The translations under genes and the position numbers were made by a program. Positions 44,483-53,287 of a stretch of DNA of 64,000 nucleotides are shown piece by piece. The stretch is from Streptomyces sp. 35G-GA-8 (GTDB lineage: Bacteria > Actinomycetota > Actinomycetes > Streptomycetales > Streptomycetaceae): assembly GCF_023534745.1 (NCBI RefSeq), contig NZ_JAMHJQ010000021.1, positions 56,143 to 120,142 on the forward strand, in the 5' to 3' direction. The notes below the pieces were generated by a model. It was not told the DNA's origin and searched no databases. It was given only the letters and a program-made list of their open reading frames with translations. Each line of letters opens with the position of its first letter. Position 1 is the stretch's first letter.

Positions 44483-45727
44483 TCAGCCGGCGGTGAGGGC
44501 CGAACCCGCCTTCCACCGCTTCCAGTCGAGGTTCCAGCCACCGAGACCGTTGTCGGGAGCGACCGTACGGTCATGGGAGTTGACCACCTGCACGACATCG
44601 CCGATCAGGGTCCGGTCGAAGAACCAGCCGGCCGGGGTGTCGGGGCCGCCGCCCTTCACGTCCCGCAGGCCGACACAGCCATGGCTGACGTTCTGGGAGC
44701 CGAACGTGTCGGCGGGCGCCCAGTAGTTGCCGTGCAGAAACGTCCCGGACGTGGTGAGCCGTACCGCGTGCGGCACGTCCTTGATGTCGTACTCACCGCC
44801 GAAGCCGACCGTCCTGCCGTTCATGCGGGTGACGTCGTACAACTCGGTGACCACCATCTTCCCGTTGTAGGTGGTGGTCTTGGCCGCGCCCGCGGTGATC
44901 GGCACGGTCGAGACCAGCTCACCGTCGCGCCGTACCTCCATGGTGTGCTCCTCGGCGTCGACCACCGAGACCTGGGACCGGCCGATGGTGAAGCCGACGG
45001 TCTTCTCCTGGATGCCGAACACCCCCGGCGCGGCCTGGACGTCCCGCAGGGCCAGCTCGATCGTGACCTCCGTGCCCGGCTCCCAGTACTCGCGCGGCCG
45101 GAAGTCGAGCCGGTCGTGGCCGAACCAGTGCCCGGCGATGTCCACCGGCGGGTCCGCCGTCACGGTGATGGCGCGCTCGACGGCCTCGCGGTCCTGGATC
45201 CTCCGGTTGAAGTCGAAGGAGATGATCATGCCGGTGCCGACGGTGGCGCGGTTCTCCGGGGAGAAGTAGCCGATGAACCGGTCGGTGGGGACCGCCGTCG
45301 TGAAGGTGGAGTGGCGCGCCGAGCGGCGGCCCGCGGCGTCCACGGCCACGGCGTCGACGCTGTACTTGGCGGCGAGCGCGATCCGCGCGCCGCTCTCCGG
45401 TGTCCAGGACCGGCCGTCCGCGGAGATCCGTCCGCGCAGCTCGGTGGGTTGCGCGTCCTCCACCTGGACGACCTTGACGCGCTCCAGCCGGCCGTCCGGC
45501 ACCCGCACCTCGATCGGGTCGGACCGGCCGATGCCCTTCGCCCCGTCCTCGGGGGTGATCCGGATCGTGTCCCCGGGAGCGCGCGACTTGCCCTCTGTGA
45601 ACGACTCGGTGCCCGTGCATCCCGCCAGGCCGGCCAGCAGCCCGGTCATCAGTCCTGCCCATGTCAGAACGGCGGCCACGCCGGTCCCTGCCCGCTTGGG
45701 GTCTGTCCGCTTCAGTACGTGTCTCAC
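44483..45727 (-). CDS. L,D-transpeptidase lipoprotein (paralogue 2)
   Basis: A 414-residue YkuD-family enzyme with signal GLMTGLLAGLAGC (lipobox), two Ig-like domains (RFIGYFSPENRATVGTGMII) and the catalytic segment HGNYWAPADTFGSQNVSHGCVGLRD. It is the tandem paralogue of the protein at 42919, 262 bp apart, and differs mainly at the N-terminus. GTG 45727 is chosen since it fits the signal sequence. It is divergent from glgX. Duplicated LDTs could act at different growth stages or sites. Confidence 0.92.
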   Translation of the reverse strand: MRHVLKRTDPKRAGTGVAAVLTWAGLMTGLLAGLAGCTGTESFTEGKSRAPGDTIRITPEDGAKGIGRSDPIEVRVPDGRLERVKVVQVEDAQPTELRGRISADGRSWTPESGARIALAAKYSVDAVAVDAAGRRSARHSTFTTAVPTDRFIGYFSPENRATVGTGMIISFDFNRRIQDREAVERAITVTADPPVDIAGHWFGHDRLDFRPREYWEPGTEVTIELALRDVQAAPGVFGIQEKTVGFTIGRSQVSVVDAEEHTMEVRRDGELVSTVPITAGAAKTTTYNGKMVVTELYDVTRMNGRTVGFGGEYDIKDVPHAVRLTTSGTFLHGNYWAPADTFGSQNVSHGCVGLRDVKGGGPDTPAGWFFDRTLIGDVVQVVNSHDRTVAPDNGLGGWNLDWKRWKAGSALTAG

Positions 45728-45876
45728 GTCCCGCCCAACGACCACGCCCCTCCGGTGGAAACGTGAGGGCGGGCCCTCTTGCGGGCAGAACAGGTGGGAG
45801 GACCACGCGAGGGGAGCCACGGCCGGGACGTCGTGCGCCCGATCCGCGAGGCCGACGAGCCGCGGGAGGCCGGTCA

Positions 45877-48210
45877 GTGGCGAGCGCAGCCGAGCAGAAG
45901 GCAGTGCAGGAGAGGCGGAAGGAGGCGGGCGGGGCGAAGGGCATCGGAACGGGCGTCGGAGCCGGCCCCGGAACGGGCGTCGGGCCCGGCCCCGGAACGG
46001 GCATCGGACCCGGCGTCGCGGGCAACGGCCACCGCCGCGAGCCCGCCGCCCCGGGGCCCGTGGTCTGGCCGGGCGCGCCGACGCCGCTGGGGGCGCGCTA
46101 CCGAGTGGGCCCCGACGGCGTGGCGGGCACCAACTTCGCGCTCTGGGCGGGCGGCGCCGAGGCGGTCGAGGTCTGTCTCTTCGACGACAGCGGCGCCGAG
46201 ACCCGGCTGTCGCTGACCGAGCTGACCCATGAGATCTGGCACGGCTTCGTGCCCGGCGTCCGGCCGGGACAGCGGTACGGATTCCGGGTGCACGGCCGCT
46301 GGGACCCCTGGACGGGTGCCCGCTGGAATCCGGCGAAGCTGCTGCTCGACCCGTACGCCCGCGCGGTGGACGGAGACTTCGCGCTGCCCCCGGAGGTCTA
46401 CGGCCATGTACGGGACTGGCCGCAGCGGGAGGTGGCCGACACCGTACGGGACAGCCGCGACTCCGCCCCGTACGTCCCCAAGGGGGTCGTCGTCCATGAC
46501 GGCGCGCCCGACGACGAGTGGGCCGACGACCGCCGGCCCAAGACGCCCTGGGCCGATTCGGTCATCTACGAGCTGCATGTGCGGGGCTTCACCCAACTGC
46601 ACCCGGGGATCCCGGAGGAGCTGCGCGGTACGTACGCGGGGCTCGCGCATCCGGCGGCCATCGGCCATCTGCGGCGGCTCGGGGTGACGGCGGTGGAGCT
46701 GCTGCCCGTACACCAGTTCGCGCACGAGGACCATCTGCTGCGGCGCGGGCTGCGCAACTACTGGGGCTACAACTCCATCGGCTACTTCGCGCCGCACTCG
46801 GGCTACGCGGCGAGCGGCACGCGGGGACAGCAGGTCGCGGAGTTCAAGGAGATGGTGCGGGCGCTGCACGCCGCGGGGATAGAGGTCATCCTCGACGTGG
46901 TCTACAACCACACCGCGGAGGGCGGGGAGCAGGGGCCGACCCTGTCCCTGCGCGGTATCGACAACCGCGGCTACTACCGGCTGCCGGCCGACGCGCGCCG
47001 ATATACGGACTACACGGGCTGCGGCAACACCCTCCATGTGGTCCAGCCCCAGGTGCTGCGGCTGATCACCGACTCACTGCGCTACTGGGTGACGGAGATG
47101 GGCGTCGACGGCTTCCGCTTCGATCTGGCGGCGGCCCTGGCGCGCTCCATGCACGACGTCGACATGCTCTCGCCGTTCCTCGCGGTGATCGCCCAGGACC
47201 CGGTGCTGCGCCGGGTGAAGCTGATCGCCGAGCCCTGGGACGTGGGCAACGGCGGCTATCAGGTCGGATCGTTCCCGCCGCTGTGGACGGAGTGGAACGA
47301 CCGCTACCGCGACGCCGTGCGGGACTTCTGGCGCGGCGCCCTGCCCGACGTACGGGATCTCGGCTACCGGCTGTCCGGGTCCAGCGATCTGTACGCGTGG
47401 GGCGGCCGGCGGCCGTACGCCTCGATCAACTTCGTCACCGCGCACGACGGCTTCACGCTGCGCGATCTGGTGTCGTACGAGCGGAAGCACAACGAGGCCA
47501 ACGGCGAGGGCAACAGGGACGGGACGCATGACAACCGCGCCTGGAACTGCGGAGTGGAGGGCGAGACGGACGACGCCGCGGTCAACGCCCTGCGCCGGCG
47601 GCAGTCGCGCAATCTGCTCACCACCCTGCTGGTCTCGACGGGCGTGCCGATGCTGGTCGCGGGCGACGAGATGGGCCGTACGCAGCGCGGCAACAACAAC
47701 GCGTACTGCCAGGACGGCCCGGTCAGCTGGCTGGACTGGTCGCTGCTGGAGAGCCCGGGCGGGCAGGGGCTGCACGCACTGACCGCCCGGCTGCTCGCCC
47801 TGCGCCACGCCCATCCCGTGCTGCGCCGCCGCGCGTTCTTCTCCGGCCGTCCACAGGCCCCGGACGGGCTGCGCGACCTGGCGTGGTTCACCCGTCGGGG
47901 CTCGGAGATGACGGAGGAGGACTGGTACGCGCCGGCCTCGACGCTCGGGCTCTTCCTGTCCGGGCGGGACATCCCGGGCCGGGACGCGCGCGGCGAGAAG
48001 ATCACGGACGACAGCTTCCTGACCATCCTGCACGCGGCCGGGCGGCCGGTGGAGTTCGTGCTGCCGGGGGCCCCCTGGGCGCGCGCGTACGAGGTGGTGG
48101 TGGACACCACCCGGGAGGAGCAGACGGAGGCGCCGGGCACGGTGTACGAGGGCGGAGCGACGGTCACGGTCCCGGCGCGGGCGGTGCTGCTCCTCAGGGT
48201 GCGGGGGTGA
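45877..48210 (+). CDS. glgX: Glycogen debranching enzyme GlgX
   Basis: A 777-residue GH13 isoamylase-type enzyme that hydrolyses alpha-1,6 links of phosphorylase limit dextrin. The N-terminal CBM48-like domain starts near PLGARYRVGPDGVAGTNFAL. Catalytic regions are DVVYNHTAEG, GFRFDLAAA (nucleophile Asp), KLIAEPWDVG (acid/base Glu) and NFVTAHDGFTL. The start GTG 45877 follows a GGGAGG site. An N-terminal Gly/Pro/Thr-rich stretch of about 26 residues (GIGTGVGAGPG repeats) is encoded by a direct DNA repeat and looks like a recent expansion. Confidence 0.95.
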   Translation: MASAAEQKAVQERRKEAGGAKGIGTGVGAGPGTGVGPGPGTGIGPGVAGNGHRREPAAPGPVVWPGAPTPLGARYRVGPDGVAGTNFALWAGGAEAVEVCLFDDSGAETRLSLTELTHEIWHGFVPGVRPGQRYGFRVHGRWDPWTGARWNPAKLLLDPYARAVDGDFALPPEVYGHVRDWPQREVADTVRDSRDSAPYVPKGVVVHDGAPDDEWADDRRPKTPWADSVIYELHVRGFTQLHPGIPEELRGTYAGLAHPAAIGHLRRLGVTAVELLPVHQFAHEDHLLRRGLRNYWGYNSIGYFAPHSGYAASGTRGQQVAEFKEMVRALHAAGIEVILDVVYNHTAEGGEQGPTLSLRGIDNRGYYRLPADARRYTDYTGCGNTLHVVQPQVLRLITDSLRYWVTEMGVDGFRFDLAAALARSMHDVDMLSPFLAVIAQDPVLRRVKLIAEPWDVGNGGYQVGSFPPLWTEWNDRYRDAVRDFWRGALPDVRDLGYRLSGSSDLYAWGGRRPYASINFVTAHDGFTLRDLVSYERKHNEANGEGNRDGTHDNRAWNCGVEGETDDAAVNALRRRQSRNLLTTLLVSTGVPMLVAGDEMGRTQRGNNNAYCQDGPVSWLDWSLLESPGGQGLHALTARLLALRHAHPVLRRRAFFSGRPQAPDGLRDLAWFTRRGSEMTEEDWYAPASTLGLFLSGRDIPGRDARGEKITDDSFLTILHAAGRPVEFVLPGAPWARAYEVVVDTTREEQTEAPGTVYEGGATVTVPARAVLLLRVRG

Positions 48211-48260
48211 GGGGAAAACCACATGAGCGATGTCAGTGGTGAACCGTAGGCTCGCCCCTG

Positions 48261-50105
48261 ATGTCCGAAACACATGCAGCCACCAAGAACCGGTCCTCCG
48301 TTCGCTCTCTGCTGCGGCTGTGGCCGTACGTACGACCGGTGCGCGTACGTCTGTTCAGTGCGGCATTTGTCGCGATCTTCGCTTCCTGTCTCGGGCTGGT
48401 GTTCCCCCTCGTACTGAAGTGGATGGTGGACGGTCCTGTCGCGGACCGGGACACCGGGGGAATCTGGCTCGGGGCGCTGCTCCTGCTGGTGCTGGGAATC
48501 GTCGAGGCGGTCCTCTTCGGTTTCCGCCGGTGGCTGGTGGCGCGACCGCTGGCCGGTGTGGAGGCGGCGATGCGGGCGGATCTCTACCGGCATCTGCAAC
48601 GGCTGCCGGTGGCGTTCCATGACCGGTGGCCATCGGGTCAGCTGCTGTCGCGCGGCACGACGGACCTGATGCTGCTGCGGATGTTCCTGGCGTTCCCGCT
48701 GACGTTTCTGCTGGTCAACGCGACGACGATCCTGGTGGGTTTTCTGATCCTGCTGATCCAGGACTGGTCGCTCGGGCTGGTGCTGATGATCCCGGTGGTA
48801 CCGCTGGTCATCGTCTGTTCGTACTTCGAGTCGCGGTTCGCGCTGGTCGCGCGCCGGGCGCAGGACCAAGTGGGCGATCTGACGACGGTGGTCGAGGAGG
48901 GTGTGCTCGGCATCCGGATCATCAAGGGCTTCGGCCGCCACCGCAGCCAGTCCCTCGCGTTCCGGGCGCTCACCCAGCGGCTGCGCGCGACAGAGCTGGA
49001 GAAGGCGCGGCTGCTGGCGGGCGTCTGGGCCGTGATCATGGCCATTCCCGAACTGGCCGTCGCCGCCGCGCTGGTGCTTGGCACGATCCAGGTCGCGGAC
49101 GGCGGGCTCTCGACCGGCACGCTGGTCGCCTTCCTGTCGACGGCGCTGGCGCTGCGGTGGCCGGTGGAGTCGATCGGGTTCATGCTCGCGATGAGCCAGG
49201 AGTCCGCGACGGCGACCGAGCGGTTCTTCGAGGTCATGGACGTACGGGAGGAAGAGGAGGACGCGCCGGGGAGCGCGTCGGGAGGGACCTCGGATCACGG
49301 GGCCGGGCGCGGGCTGCGCTTCGAGGGCGTCTCGTTCCGCTACCCGGACGCCGAGGCGGGCTCCACGCCCGTCCTGGACCGTATCGATCTGCACATCGGG
49401 CCAGGCGAGACGATGGCCATCGTCGGGGCCACCGGTTCGGGCAAGACCACGCTGACCGCCCTCGTACCGCGACTGCACGAAGTGACCGCCGGGCGGATCA
49501 CGCTGGACGGCGAGGACATCGCGCTGATGCCGCGCGAGCGGCTGCGGGAGCTGGTGTCGGTGGCGTTCGAGGAACCGACGCTGTTCTCGGCGACCGTCGG
49601 GGAGAACGTGCTGATGGGCGCGGAGAACGCCGACGAGGACGCGCTGCGGCGTGCGCTGGACGTGGCCCAGGCGGGGTTCGTCGAGGATCTGCCGCAGGGG
49701 ACCGGGACGGAGGTCGGCGAGCAGGGACACAGCCTCTCCGGCGGCCAGCGCCAACGGCTGGCGCTGGCACGGGCGGTGGTCGGCCGGCCGCGCTTCCTCG
49801 TGCTCGACGATCCGCTGTCCGCGCTGGACGTCCATACGGAAGCGCTGGTGGAGACCGCGCTGCGGCAGGTGCTCCGGGAGACCACGGCGCTGGTGGTGGC
49901 GCACCGGCCGTCCACGGTGCTGCTCGCCGACCGGGTGGCGCTGATGTCGGGGGGCCGGATCGCCGCCGTCGGCACCCATCAGGAGCTGCTGCGCAGCAGC
50001 GAGGAGTACGCGTGGCTGATGTCCGGGACGGAACGGGATCCCGGGGCCGGATCCGGAGCCGAAGCCGAAGCCGCTTCCGGGCCTGTTGAGGAGAGCATCC
50101 GATGA
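48261..50105 (+). CDS. ABC exporter half-transporter 1 (degenerate Walker B)
   Basis: A 614-residue ABC exporter with a six-helix membrane domain (about residues 30-310) and an NBD. Walker A is VGATGSGKTT, the signature HSLSGGQRQRLALARAV is canonical, but Walker B reads FLVLDDPLSALD, with Asp in place of the catalytic Glu. This is the pattern of the degenerate site in heterodimeric exporters. It is coupled to the next gene by an ATGA overlap. Substrate unknown; Streptomyces exporters of this class usually handle drugs or lipids. Confidence 0.93.
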   Translation: MSETHAATKNRSSVRSLLRLWPYVRPVRVRLFSAAFVAIFASCLGLVFPLVLKWMVDGPVADRDTGGIWLGALLLLVLGIVEAVLFGFRRWLVARPLAGVEAAMRADLYRHLQRLPVAFHDRWPSGQLLSRGTTDLMLLRMFLAFPLTFLLVNATTILVGFLILLIQDWSLGLVLMIPVVPLVIVCSYFESRFALVARRAQDQVGDLTTVVEEGVLGIRIIKGFGRHRSQSLAFRALTQRLRATELEKARLLAGVWAVIMAIPELAVAAALVLGTIQVADGGLSTGTLVAFLSTALALRWPVESIGFMLAMSQESATATERFFEVMDVREEEEDAPGSASGGTSDHGAGRGLRFEGVSFRYPDAEAGSTPVLDRIDLHIGPGETMAIVGATGSGKTTLTALVPRLHEVTAGRITLDGEDIALMPRERLRELVSVAFEEPTLFSATVGENVLMGAENADEDALRRALDVAQAGFVEDLPQGTGTEVGEQGHSLSGGQRQRLALARAVVGRPRFLVLDDPLSALDVHTEALVETALRQVLRETTALVVAHRPSTVLLADRVALMSGGRIAAVGTHQELLRSSEEYAWLMSGTERDPGAGSGAEAEAASGPVEESIR

Positions 50106-52054
50106 CGACATCGACCACCACGGGCCAGGGCGCCCCGGGCCCGGACGCGAACGGCCCGGTCGAGCCGGGTGGCAAGGGCTCCCCCACGCCGCCGGCCGCG
50201 CCCGATGCCGTCGAGGCACACGCCACCCAGGCCCACGCCGCACAGGCCCACACCGCAGACGCCGACGACCCGTTCGGCCAGGACGCCCTGCCCGCGCCCC
50301 CCGGCGCGACCGGCGCCCTGCTGCGGTCCCTGCTGAAGGTCAGGCGCGGGCGGGTCGCGCTGGCCGCGCTGCTCCTGCTGCTCCAGCAGGCCGCCTCCCA
50401 GGCGGGCCCGCTGATCGTCGCGTACGCCATCGACCGCGGTGTGCCCGCCTTCCGCGACGGCGACAACGGGCCGCTGTACGCCGTCGGAGCGGGGTATCTG
50501 ATCTGCGCGCTGGGCTCGGGGGCGTTCCAGTACGCCTTCATCCGGGTCTCGGCCCGGGTCAACCAGGACGTACTGCTCGATCTGCGCGGCCGGATCTTCC
50601 GCCATGCCCAGGCGCTGAGCCTGGACTTCCACGAGCGCTACACCTCCGGGCGGCTGATCTCCCGGTCGACGACCGATGTGGAGTCACTGCGCGAGCTGCT
50701 CGGCGAGGGCCTTCAGGAACTCATCGGGGTGGTGCTGGCCTTCGCGTACATCTCGGCGATGCTGCTCTATCTGGACCTGGGGATCGGATCGCTGGCGGTG
50801 CTCTCCTTCGTACCGCTGTATCTGCTGGTGCGGCTCTATCAGCGGCGGGCGGGGATCGTCTTCGGCCTGCGCTCCACCGCGATCGCGGCCGTGATCGTGA
50901 AGTTCGCGGAGACGATGAACGGCATCAGGCCGGTGCGGGCGTTCCGCCGCGAGCGCGCCAATGACAGGGACTTCCACGCGCTCAACCACCGCCATGAGCA
51001 CAGCAACGGCGACGCGCTGCTGGAGATGGCCCGGTATGTGGTCGGCTCCCGTTTCGTCGCCAACACCGCCGTCGCCGCGATCGTCCTGTGGGCCGCCTAC
51101 CGGGTGGCGGACGGCACGCTCGCGCTGGGTGTGCTGGCCGCGGCGGTGCTGTATCTGCGCAGGCTGTACGACCCGATCGACCGGCTGGGGATGTTCCTCA
51201 ACTCGTACCAGTCGGCGGCGGCCTCGATGGAGAAGATCGCGGGCCTGCTGGCCCAGACGCCCTCGGTACCCGAGGCGTCGAACCCCCGGACGCTGCCCGC
51301 GCTCACCGGCGAGTTCCCGGGCCGGGAGGCCGTCTTCGACGGGGTGGGCTTCGCGTACCGCACGGGCGGCGAGGTCCTGCCCCGCTTCGATCTGACGATC
51401 CCGGCGGGCCAGACGGTCGCGGTCGTGGGCTCGACGGGCGCCGGCAAGTCGACGCTGGCGAAGCTGCTGGCGCGGTTCTACGACCCGACGGAGGGCCGGA
51501 TCCTCCTCGACGGCGTCGATCTGCGCGAGCTGGACACCCCCGAGCTGCGGCGTGGAGTGGTGATGGTGACCCAGGAGGCGTTCCTGTTCTCCGGCACGGT
51601 CGCCGAGAACATCGCCCTGGGCCGCCCGGACGCCTCCCGCGAGGACATCGAAGGCGCGGCGAAGGCCATCGGCGCCCATGAGTTCATCAGCGGCCTGCCC
51701 GACGGCTACGACACGGACGTGCGCAAGCGCGGTGGCCGCATCTCCGCGGGCCAGCGCCAACTCGTCGCCTTCGCCCGCGCGCTGCTGGCGAATCCGGCGG
51801 TCCTGATCCTCGACGAGGCGACCAGCTCCCTCGACATCCCGGGCGAGCGCGCGGTGCAGCGCGCGATGGACACGGTCCTGCGCGGCCGTACGGCGGTGGT
51901 CATCGCGCACCGCCTGTCGACGGTCGAGATCGCGGACCGGGTGCTGGTGATGGAACACGGCCGCATCGTCGAGGACGGCGCCCCCGCGGACCTGATCGCC
52001 GGCACGGGCCGCTTCGCGGGCCTCCATCGAGCCTGGCGCGACAGCCTGGCCTGA
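50102..52054 (+). CDS. ABC exporter half-transporter 2 (canonical Walker B)
   Basis: A 650-residue partner of the previous protein. A disordered Thr/Ala/His-rich head of about 65 residues (HATQAHAAQAHTADAD) precedes the six-helix membrane domain. In the NBD, Walker A is VGSTGAGKST and Walker B is VLILDEATSSLD with the catalytic Glu, while the signature is RISAGQRQLV instead of LSGGQ. Thus its Walker A/B pairs with the LSGGQ of partner 1 in the active site, and its atypical signature faces the degenerate site of partner 1. This is the expected asymmetric heterodimer. Confidence 0.93.
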   Translation: MTTSTTTGQGAPGPDANGPVEPGGKGSPTPPAAPDAVEAHATQAHAAQAHTADADDPFGQDALPAPPGATGALLRSLLKVRRGRVALAALLLLLQQAASQAGPLIVAYAIDRGVPAFRDGDNGPLYAVGAGYLICALGSGAFQYAFIRVSARVNQDVLLDLRGRIFRHAQALSLDFHERYTSGRLISRSTTDVESLRELLGEGLQELIGVVLAFAYISAMLLYLDLGIGSLAVLSFVPLYLLVRLYQRRAGIVFGLRSTAIAAVIVKFAETMNGIRPVRAFRRERANDRDFHALNHRHEHSNGDALLEMARYVVGSRFVANTAVAAIVLWAAYRVADGTLALGVLAAAVLYLRRLYDPIDRLGMFLNSYQSAAASMEKIAGLLAQTPSVPEASNPRTLPALTGEFPGREAVFDGVGFAYRTGGEVLPRFDLTIPAGQTVAVVGSTGAGKSTLAKLLARFYDPTEGRILLDGVDLRELDTPELRRGVVMVTQEAFLFSGTVAENIALGRPDASREDIEGAAKAIGAHEFISGLPDGYDTDVRKRGGRISAGQRQLVAFARALLANPAVLILDEATSSLDIPGERAVQRAMDTVLRGRTAVVIAHRLSTVEIADRVLVMEHGRIVEDGAPADLIAGTGRFAGLHRAWRDSLA

Positions 52055-52225
52055 CGGAAACCGGGCCCGGGACAAGGACCCGCTGGACCGCGCCGGTCCG
52101 CCACGGGGGAACTCGCCTGCTTCACTCGGCGCGCGTGACCGGGTCCGAGCTGGTCTGCTGGTTCGGGGGGCTTCGCTTCCCCGTACCCCTCCGTTCCGTA
52201 CCCCTCCGCCCCCGGAGAGATCCAG

Positions 52226-53248
52226 ATGAGCACCTACCGAGTCGCGCAGGTCGCCTCCGCCGACGGGCCGTTCGAGATCGTCGAGCGTGAGGTCCCGCGG
52301 CCGGGGCCAGGGGAGGTGCGGGTGGCCGTGGACGCCTGCGGGGTCTGTCACAGCGACAGCGCTTTCGTGGGGGGCCTCCTGCCGGGCGTGCGGTTTCCGG
52401 TGGTCCCCGGGCACGAGATCGCCGGACGGATCGAGGAGTTGGGCGACGGGACGCGGAGTGGCTGGCAGGTGGGAGAACGCGTGACGGTGGGGTGGTTCGG
52501 CGGCAGCTGCCACCACTGCGTGCCGTGCCGGCAGGGCGACTTCATCGTGTGCGAGAACCTGAAGGTCCCCGGATGGACGTACGACGGCGGTTTCGCCGAG
52601 TCGGTCATCGCGCCGGCCGACGCCCTGGCCCGGATCCCCGACGGGCTGGCGGCGACGGACGCGGGTCCCATGGCCTGCGCGGGGGTGACCACCTTCAACG
52701 GACTGCGGCGCAGCTCCGCGCGGCCGGGCGACCTGGTCGCCGTACTGGGCATCGGCGGTCTCGGCCATCTGGGGGTGCGGTACGCCGTCGCGATGGGCTT
52801 CGAGACCGTGGCCATCGCCCGCGGGGCCGCCAAGGAGGACTTCGCCAGAGAGCTCGGGGCGCACCACTACATCGACAGTACGGCGGACACCCCGGTCGCG
52901 GACGCGCTGCGGTCACTCGGCGGCGCGAAGGTCGTCCTCGCGACCGCCGCCAACGCCGAAGCCGTCACGGCGACCGTGGACGGGCTGTCCCACCGGGGCG
53001 AGCTGGTCCTCATCGGCGCGGCCCCCGAGCCGATGAGCATCACCTCGGGCCAGCTCCTGATGAGCGGCAGGATCATTCGCGGCCATCCCTCGGGCACCGC
53101 TCAGGACGTGCAGGACACCATGGAGTTCAGTGTCCTGCACGGGATCCGCCCGATGATCGAGGTCATGCCGCTGGACCGGACGGCCGAGGCGTACGACCGG
53201 ATGCTCTCCGGCGCCGCCCGCTTCCGGATGGTGCTCACCCCCCACTGA
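52226..53248 (+). CDS. Zinc-dependent alcohol dehydrogenase
   Basis: A 340-residue medium-chain dehydrogenase/reductase. The catalytic zinc ligands are in CGVCHSDS (Cys), PGHEIAG (His-Glu) and the later MACAGVTT. The structural zinc site is GSCHHCVPCRQGDFIVC with four Cys. The NAD(H) loop is LGIGGLGHLG. It resembles AdhP/AdhA enzymes that interconvert primary alcohols and aldehydes. The 171-bp leader has the 15-bp direct repeat CCGTACCCCTCCGTT/CCGTACCCCTCCGCC. Confidence 0.92.
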   Translation: MSTYRVAQVASADGPFEIVEREVPRPGPGEVRVAVDACGVCHSDSAFVGGLLPGVRFPVVPGHEIAGRIEELGDGTRSGWQVGERVTVGWFGGSCHHCVPCRQGDFIVCENLKVPGWTYDGGFAESVIAPADALARIPDGLAATDAGPMACAGVTTFNGLRRSSARPGDLVAVLGIGGLGHLGVRYAVAMGFETVAIARGAAKEDFARELGAHHYIDSTADTPVADALRSLGGAKVVLATAANAEAVTATVDGLSHRGELVLIGAAPEPMSITSGQLLMSGRIIRGHPSGTAQDVQDTMEFSVLHGIRPMIEVMPLDRTAEAYDRMLSGAARFRMVLTPH

Positions 53249-53287
53249 CGCGCGCCCCGGCCCCGATCTCGCTTCTTCCCTCACCCG

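Noticed and set aside
47364-50243. 959-codon reverse frame across glgX and the ABC exporter
   Set aside because: Spans two real genes in opposite sense, has no domain and is rich in Arg/Pro/Gln; typical antisense shadow.
50684-52867. 727-codon reverse frame across the ABC exporter and alcohol dehydrogenase
   Set aside because: Antisense shadow; both forward genes have full motif sets.
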